Below are positions 59,028-64,000 of a DNA stretch of 64,000 nucleotides, piece by piece. The notes below the pieces were generated by a model. The model did not search any database. It saw only the letters and a list, made by a program, of their open reading frames with translations, and was not told the DNA's origin. Source of the DNA: an uncultured Bacteroidales bacterium. Lineage in GTDB: Bacteria; Bacteroidota; Bacteroidia; Bacteroidales; Bacteroidaceae. The DNA lies in contig CACYHW010000002.1 in assembly GCA_902774335.1 (NCBI GenBank), positions 53,244-117,243 on the forward strand, given 5' to 3'. The stretch's first letter is position 1; every line of letters starts with the position of its first letter. The position numbers and the translations under genes are program-made.

Positions 59028-61883
59028 ATGTGTATGAATATCCTAAATCGTTTTATTGCGCCTTTGGCAGCATTTGTCGTGCTGGCTTCGTGCGTTGGAA
59101 AGGACTATAAGAAACTTGATGACGGCGTTGTAGTCAACGTGAGGGAGAGTGTAGATGGAAAACCTCAGAAAGTACGCCTTACTGTTATGTCGGACCGCGT
59201 TATCCGCGTTACGGCTACACCCGATAAATCTTTTCATGACAGAAACAGTCTGATTATACTTCCCCGTGTGGGACACAGCGTGGATTTTGCCATCCATGAT
59301 ACTGAGGATGAGTGTGAGCTGCGTACCGGCTGTGTAAGTGCGTTTGTAAACAAAACGGATGGTAAGGTCCGCTTTACAGATGCCGGAGGCAACACCATCA
59401 CCGGCGAGACTCAGCCTGCCTCGTTTACACCCATCACGGTGGACGACACACACGGTTACTCTACTGTCAACAGCTTTGACACTCAGGAGGACGAGGGCCT
59501 GTACGGCCTGGGACAGCATCAGTCTGACCAGTGGAACTACAAGGGACAGAACGAGGAACTGTTCCAGTATAACACCAAGATAAGCATTCCGTTCGTGATC
59601 TCTTCACGCGGATACGGTATTCTGTGGGATTCATACTCACAGGGCCGATTCGGCAATACCGAACCCTATATGCAGCTCAACCGCCTGTTCAAACTCTTTG
59701 ACAAGGAGGGTAAGCAGGGCTGCCTTACAGGTACATACTACAGCGGCATGGGTATGCGCGGCCGTACCCAGGTCAGAGAGGAGGATTCCATCTACTTTGT
59801 GGACTCCGAGACTGTAAAGAATCTGCCGCGTCTGGGCCAGAGAGTGGAGTACGAGGGTGCCATCGAGGCTCCCGAGACAGGAGTGTACAACTTTATCCTT
59901 TACTATGCCGGCTACATCAGGGTGTTCCTGGGAGGCGAGGAGGTTGTAAAGGAGCGCTGGCGCACTGCCTGGAACCCCAACTCATACAAGTTCAGTTTCA
60001 GAATGAAGCAGGGTCAGAAGTATGACCTGCGTATAGAGTGGCGTCCCGACGGAGGTACGTCATACTGCGGTCTGAGAGCCTATGCACCCGTAAGCAAGGA
60101 ACAGGCCGATAAGCTTACCATGTGGAACGAGATGGTTCCCCAGTCCGATTACTACTTTATTTCGGGCGATGACATGGATGGCGTAATAAGCGGTCTGCAC
60201 TCACTTGTGGGACGTCCCAATATGCTTCCCAAGTGGGCTATGGGATTCTGGCAGAGCCGCGAGCATTATCAGAACCAGAACGAGGTTCTTGCCACTGTCA
60301 AGGAGTTCCGTGACCGCGGCATAGGTCTGGACAACATTGTTCAGGACTGGAACTATTGGGAGCAGGATTCATGGGGCTCACATGAGTTCGACAAGGCCCG
60401 TTATCCCGATCCCAAGGCCATGATGGACGGCGTGCACGGCATGAACGCGCACCTGATGATATCGGTTTGGCCCAAATTCTACGCATCGACCGAGCATTTC
60501 AAGGAATTCGACTCTCACGGCTGGATGTACCGTCGTGCCGTTGAGGACAGCATACGTGACTGGGTTGGCCCCGGTTACATCGGCTCATTCTATGACGCCT
60601 ATTCGGCAGGAGCACGTGAGCTCTTCTGGAACCAACTCAAGGATCATCTGTACGGTTACGGAATTGATGCATGGTGGATGGATGCCAGCGAGCCCAATAT
60701 CCGTGACTGCGTGCCCATGGACTACTGGAAGGCACTTTGCGGACCTACCGCACTGGGCTCATCCACGGAGTACCTTATGGCATACTCGCTCATGAACGCA
60801 CAGGCCATCTATGAGGGCCTGATCAAGGAGGATCCCAACAAGCGCGTCTTCCAGCTTACCCGTTCGGGATTTGCAGGACTGCAGCGTTACTCCACTGCTT
60901 CGTGGAGCGGCGACATAGGCACACGCTGGGAGGATATGCGTTCACAGATTACAGCCGGACTCAACTACTCGCTGTGCGGCAATCCCTACTGGACCATGGA
61001 TATAGGCGGATTCTGCGTTGAGAACCGTTACGCCAACGCCCAGCGTTTCTTTGACCGCTCACGTGTGGAGACGGCTGACCTCAAGGAGTGGCGCGAGCTC
61101 CAGACCCGCTGGTATCAGTTCGGCACATTCTGCCCGCTCTACCGTGCGCACGGCCAGTTCCCGTTGCGTGAAGTGTGGAACATAGCACCCGAGAACCATC
61201 CCGCATACCAGTCCATCGTATACTACAACCGTATGCGTTACAGACTGATGCCTTACATCTATTCGCTCAACGGCAACTCCTGGATGAACGGAAACGTGAT
61301 AATGCGCGGCCTGGTAATGGATTATACCGATGACGCCAAGGCTCGTGAAGTAGCCGACCAGTTCATGTTCGGACCCTCTCTGATGGTATGCCCGGTATAT
61401 GAGTACGGCGCCGTTTCAAGGAACGTCTATCTCCCCAAGGGCAGGGTCTGGTACGACTATTACAGCGACTCCTTGTTCGTGGGCGGACAGACAATCAAGG
61501 CCGATGCTCCCTATGAGCGAATACCTCTGTTTGTTCCGTCAGGTGCCATAATCATTTCCGGTCCGCAGATCAGTTATGTGGATGAGAAACCTGCCACCGA
61601 GATTACCGTCGACTGCTATGCCGGTTCCAACGGCTCGTTCATGTTCTACGAGGATGACGGCACCACAAACGCATACCAGGACGGAGCGTTCACGGTTATT
61701 CCGGTTTCGTTCCGTGAGGATGGCGATGCATGCGTATTTACATTCGGACAGCGTGAGGGTAAGTATGAGGGAATGATAGGAGAGCGTAAGGTCAACGTAC
61801 GCTACCATACCGCCAACGGCGTGGCCCAGAGCAGTTTCAACTACTCCGGAGCGGCTGTGGAGTGCAATCTTGAATTGAGATAA
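59028..61883 (+). CDS. GH31 alpha-xylosidase-like lipoprotein with inserted PA14 module
   Basis: Lipoprotein of 951 residues expected to release xylose from xyloglucan oligosaccharides. The signal ends at a lipobox (VVLASC). After an N-terminal beta domain (EDEGLYGLGQHQSDQWNYKG near 160), a PA14-like insert spans about 260-355 (EAPETGVYNFILYYAGYIRV), the layout of characterised xyloglucan alpha-xylosidases. The barrel then shows the nucleophile Asp552 in WWMDASEPN and the acid/base Asp629 in WSGDIGTRWEDMR. Xylulokinase and xylose isomerase genes follow, which supports xylose release. ATG 59034 is an alternative start. Alpha-glucosidase activity cannot be excluded. Confidence 0.92.
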   Translation: MCMNILNRFIAPLAAFVVLASCVGKDYKKLDDGVVVNVRESVDGKPQKVRLTVMSDRVIRVTATPDKSFHDRNSLIILPRVGHSVDFAIHDTEDECELRTGCVSAFVNKTDGKVRFTDAGGNTITGETQPASFTPITVDDTHGYSTVNSFDTQEDEGLYGLGQHQSDQWNYKGQNEELFQYNTKISIPFVISSRGYGILWDSYSQGRFGNTEPYMQLNRLFKLFDKEGKQGCLTGTYYSGMGMRGRTQVREEDSIYFVDSETVKNLPRLGQRVEYEGAIEAPETGVYNFILYYAGYIRVFLGGEEVVKERWRTAWNPNSYKFSFRMKQGQKYDLRIEWRPDGGTSYCGLRAYAPVSKEQADKLTMWNEMVPQSDYYFISGDDMDGVISGLHSLVGRPNMLPKWAMGFWQSREHYQNQNEVLATVKEFRDRGIGLDNIVQDWNYWEQDSWGSHEFDKARYPDPKAMMDGVHGMNAHLMISVWPKFYASTEHFKEFDSHGWMYRRAVEDSIRDWVGPGYIGSFYDAYSAGARELFWNQLKDHLYGYGIDAWWMDASEPNIRDCVPMDYWKALCGPTALGSSTEYLMAYSLMNAQAIYEGLIKEDPNKRVFQLTRSGFAGLQRYSTASWSGDIGTRWEDMRSQITAGLNYSLCGNPYWTMDIGGFCVENRYANAQRFFDRSRVETADLKEWRELQTRWYQFGTFCPLYRAHGQFPLREVWNIAPENHPAYQSIVYYNRMRYRLMPYIYSLNGNSWMNGNVIMRGLVMDYTDDAKAREVADQFMFGPSLMVCPVYEYGAVSRNVYLPKGRVWYDYYSDSLFVGGQTIKADAPYERIPLFVPSGAIIISGPQISYVDEKPATEITVDCYAGSNGSFMFYEDDGTTNAYQDGAFTVIPVSFREDGDACVFTFGQREGKYEGMIGERKVNVRYHTANGVAQSSFNYSGAAVECNLELR

Positions 61884-61907
61884 TTACAATAACAAAACAT
61901 ATAAACG

Positions 61908-63407
61908 ATGAAAAAATATCTGTTAGGTTATGACATAGGCAGTTCCTCAGTGAAGGCTAGCCTGGTGTCAATTGAGACTGGCAAAAGCGTAGCTTCGGCA
62001 TTCTATCCCGACTCGGAGGCTCCCATCAAGGCCCTCAATCCCGGATGGGCCGAGCAAAACCCCGATGATTGGTGGACATACCTCAAGAACGTGACCGCCA
62101 AGGTCAAGGAGATGTCTGGTGCCAAGGGTTCCGATATCGAGGCTATCGGTATCTCTTACCAGATGCACGGTCTGGTTTGCGTGGACAAGAACGGCAAGGC
62201 TCTGCGTCCTGCAATCATCTGGTGCGACTCACGTGCCGTACCTTACGGTGACAAGGCTTTCCGTGAGATAGGTAAGGGTCAGTGCCTTACAAATCTGCTC
62301 AATTCACCGGGTAATTTCACCGCCGCCAAGCTGGCATGGGTAAAGGAGAACGAGCCCAAGCTCTACGAGCAGATTGACAAGATCATGCTGCCGGGTGACT
62401 ACATCGCAATGCGCCTAACAGGTACCACATGCACCACAGTGTCAGGTCTTTCGGAGGGCATGATGTGGAATTTCAAGGAAAACGACGTTGCCGATTTCCT
62501 GCTGGAGTACTACGGATTCAGCCGCTCACTTATCCCTGAGATCAGACCTACATTCTCAGAGCAGGGCCGTATCTCGGTTTCTGCAGCCAAGGAACTTGGA
62601 CTTGAGGTGGGTATCCCCGTAACATACCGTGCCGGTGACCAGCCCAACAACGCTCTGTCACTGAACGTATTCAATCCCGGTGAGATTGCCGCTACTGCAG
62701 GTACATCGGGCGTAGTTTACGGTGTAAACGGCTCTGTAAACTTTGATCCCCAGTCAAGAGTAAACACATTCGCTCATGTTAACCATACCAACAAGCAGAC
62801 CCGTCTGGGCGTGCTCCTGTGCATCAACGGAACAGGTATCCTGAATGCATGGACCCGCCGCAACATCATGCTTGAGGGCCTGTCATACGGCGATATGAAC
62901 AAGATAGCCCAGAGCGTGCCCGTAGGTTGCGACGGAGTATCAGTACTGCCTTTCGGTAACGGTGCCGAGCGTGTCCTTGGAAACCGCAACGTAGGCTGCA
63001 GCATCCACGGATTCAACTTCAACATACATAACCGCAACCATATGGCCCGCGCCGTGCAGGAGGGTATCGTATTCTCATTCAAGTACGGTATGGACGTAAT
63101 GGTTGAGATGGGTATGGAGATATCAAAGATCCATGCAGGTAACGCCAACATGTTCCTGAACCCCGTATTCCGCGAGACATTGGCCGGAATCACAGGCGCA
63201 ACCATCGAGCTGTACGATACCGACGGTTCAGTAGGTGCCGCCAAGGGTGCCGGTATGGGTGCCGGTGTTTACAAGAACAATGACGATGCATTCTCAACTC
63301 TTGAGAAGATCAACGTCATCGAGCCCGACAAGAAACTCATACCTCAGTACGAGGAGGCATATGCCCGTTGGAAACGTATCCTCGGCATGTATCTGAACGA
63401 GTTCTGA
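61908..63407 (+). CDS. xylB: Xylulokinase
   Basis: FGGY-family kinase of 499 residues making xylulose 5-phosphate. The N-terminal phosphate-binding motif YLLGYDIGSSSVKASL, then ISYQMHGLVCVD, AIIWCDSRAVP and AGDQPNNALSLNVF are typical of xylulokinases; the second phosphate loop ATAGTSGVVYG is near 265. It starts 24 bases after the GH31 stop with no terminator between, so the two are probably one transcript. Confidence 0.95.
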   Translation: MKKYLLGYDIGSSSVKASLVSIETGKSVASAFYPDSEAPIKALNPGWAEQNPDDWWTYLKNVTAKVKEMSGAKGSDIEAIGISYQMHGLVCVDKNGKALRPAIIWCDSRAVPYGDKAFREIGKGQCLTNLLNSPGNFTAAKLAWVKENEPKLYEQIDKIMLPGDYIAMRLTGTTCTTVSGLSEGMMWNFKENDVADFLLEYYGFSRSLIPEIRPTFSEQGRISVSAAKELGLEVGIPVTYRAGDQPNNALSLNVFNPGEIAATAGTSGVVYGVNGSVNFDPQSRVNTFAHVNHTNKQTRLGVLLCINGTGILNAWTRRNIMLEGLSYGDMNKIAQSVPVGCDGVSVLPFGNGAERVLGNRNVGCSIHGFNFNIHNRNHMARAVQEGIVFSFKYGMDVMVEMGMEISKIHAGNANMFLNPVFRETLAGITGATIELYDTDGSVGAAKGAGMGAGVYKNNDDAFSTLEKINVIEPDKKLIPQYEEAYARWKRILGMYLNEF

Positions 63408-63457
63408 AAAGCTCTTACAAGTGCTGGTCAGGAGGCAAAAAAAACGTTGTTCAAAGG

Positions 63458-63487
63458 TTGATTATTTGAATTATAAACGTAACTTTG
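63458..63487 (+). promoter_or_regulatory. Promoter of xylA
   Basis: TTG (63458-63460), a 19-base spacer and TAACTTTG (63480-63487) form a full Bacteroidales promoter. It predicts a leader of about 60 bases, so xylA can be transcribed separately from GH31-xylB. Confidence 0.72.
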
Positions 63488-63550
63488 CCTTCCGTCACGC
63501 ATGTGACTTAACAAGTAGAAACATTTTGTTTTATTAATAAAAAATCAATT

Positions 63551-64000
63551 ATGGCAAAAGAGTATTTTCCCGGTTTGAAGAAGATCAAATTCGAGGGTAA
63601 GGACAGCAAGAATCCTATGGCTTTCCATTACTATGATGAGAACAAGGTTATCATGGGCAAGACCATGAAGGATTGGCTGCGTTTTGCAATGGCATGGTGG
63701 CACACACTGTGCGCAGAGGGCGCAGATCAGTTCGGTGGTGGTACAAAGACTTTCCCCTGGACCGATGCAGATCCTCTTCAGCAGGCTAAGAACAAGGTAG
63801 ATGCCGGTTTCGAGTTCATGCAGAAGCTGGGTATTCCTTATTTCTGCTTCCACGATGTTGACCTGATTTCTGAGGGCGCAAACGTAGCAGAGTATGAGAA
63901 GAACATGAAGGCTATCGTAGCTTACATCAAGGAGAAGCAGAAAGAGACCGGTGCCAAGCTGCTTTGGTCAACCGCTAACGTATTCGGTAACAAGCGTTAC
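63551..64000 (+). CDS. xylA: Xylose isomerase (3' part beyond the window)
   Basis: The first 150 residues are present: MAKEYFPGLKKIKFEGKDSK, NPMAFHYYDENKVIMGKTMK, FAMAWWHTLCAEGADQFGGG, KLGIPYFCFHDVDL with the catalytic His, and KLLWSTANVFGNKRY. This is the longer class II xylose isomerase with its N-terminal extension. It converts xylose to xylulose, the substrate of the neighbouring xylB. The frame is open to the window edge. Confidence 0.97.
   Translation, partial: MAKEYFPGLKKIKFEGKDSKNPMAFHYYDENKVIMGKTMKDWLRFAMAWWHTLCAEGADQFGGGTKTFPWTDADPLQQAKNKVDAGFEFMQKLGIPYFCFHDVDLISEGANVAEYEKNMKAIVAYIKEKQKETGAKLLWSTANVFGNKRY

Overview
The window reads as a chromosome segment from the order Bacteroidales (Bacteroidota), most likely a gut or rumen member of the Bacteroidaceae/Prevotellaceae. 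The support is: many copies of the Bacteroidales -7 promoter element TAnnTTTG, several with a TTG about 18-21 bases upstream; weak or absent Shine-Dalgarno sites; family-restricted proteins (DUF4831, DUF5020, DUF5063, DUF3256-like); a tmRNA with a Bacteroidales-type tag; and many lipoproteins. Base composition looks close to 50% G+C by eye. I saw no rRNA, prophage, complete insertion sequence, CRISPR array, or SusC/SusD pair.

Layout. 1-7.7 kb: C4-dicarboxylate transporter (cut by the left edge), radical SAM protein, GH54 arabinofuranosidase lipoprotein, prolyl oligopeptidase, prolyl-tRNA editing protein. 7.7-10.1 kb: DUF3298-like lipoprotein, tRNA-His, two tiny divergent genes with similar products, voltage-gated K+ channel. 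10.1-15.5 kb: GH9 glucanase, CapA-like protein, folD, ffh. 15.5-18.6 kb: outer-membrane barrel plus a lipoprotein with ten cysteine-bearing repeats. 18.6-24.4 kb: GH77 amylomaltase, then a three-gene nucleobase uptake operon. 24.5-29.7 kb: DUF4831 and NAD(P)HX dehydratase, hpt-adk-obg, a secreted Met-rich protein. 29.7-31 kb: tmRNA and an HD-domain protein. 31-38 kb: CotH/lamin-tail protein, rny, zapA, coiled-coil partner, an unrecognised protein, gap. 38-42.9 kb: miaA, lipid-kinase-like gene, kdsA, serS, rpmA, rplU. 43-51.9 kb: a structured non-coding region, an MFS transporter with metH and metF, trxB, LolA-like carrier, ftsK. 52-57.6 kb: RNA-modification and nuclease genes (DUF5063, 3'-5' exonuclease, RlmI-like, DUF151-UVR, rsmE, truA), rpmE2. 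57.9-64 kb: fba, then GH31 alpha-xylosidase, xylB and xylA (cut by the right edge).

How it works together. Most genes are core metabolism or information processing. The accessory theme is plant polysaccharide use: GH54, GH9 and GH31 enzymes, with xylose from the GH31 enzyme feeding xylose isomerase and xylulokinase next door. A second theme is salvage: a uracil permease, a Tsx-like outer-membrane channel, an AzgA-like purine permease and, downstream, hpt and adk.

The most interesting unexplained signals are non-coding. They are: a promoter with three 11-bp tandem repeats just upstream, feeding a structured leader ahead of rplU (42.9-43.3 kb); a promoter followed by two mutually exclusive perfect hairpins with no reading frame (54.35-54.47 kb); a REP-like palindrome family sharing a 17-bp core at 7.7 and 57.2 kb, both copies overlapping the stop codon of the converging gene; a tRNA-His whose terminator repeats the tRNA 3' end in inverted form; and a candidate 6S-like RNA between zapA and rny. 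All family and function calls come from reading the sequence and memory of the families; no search was run.
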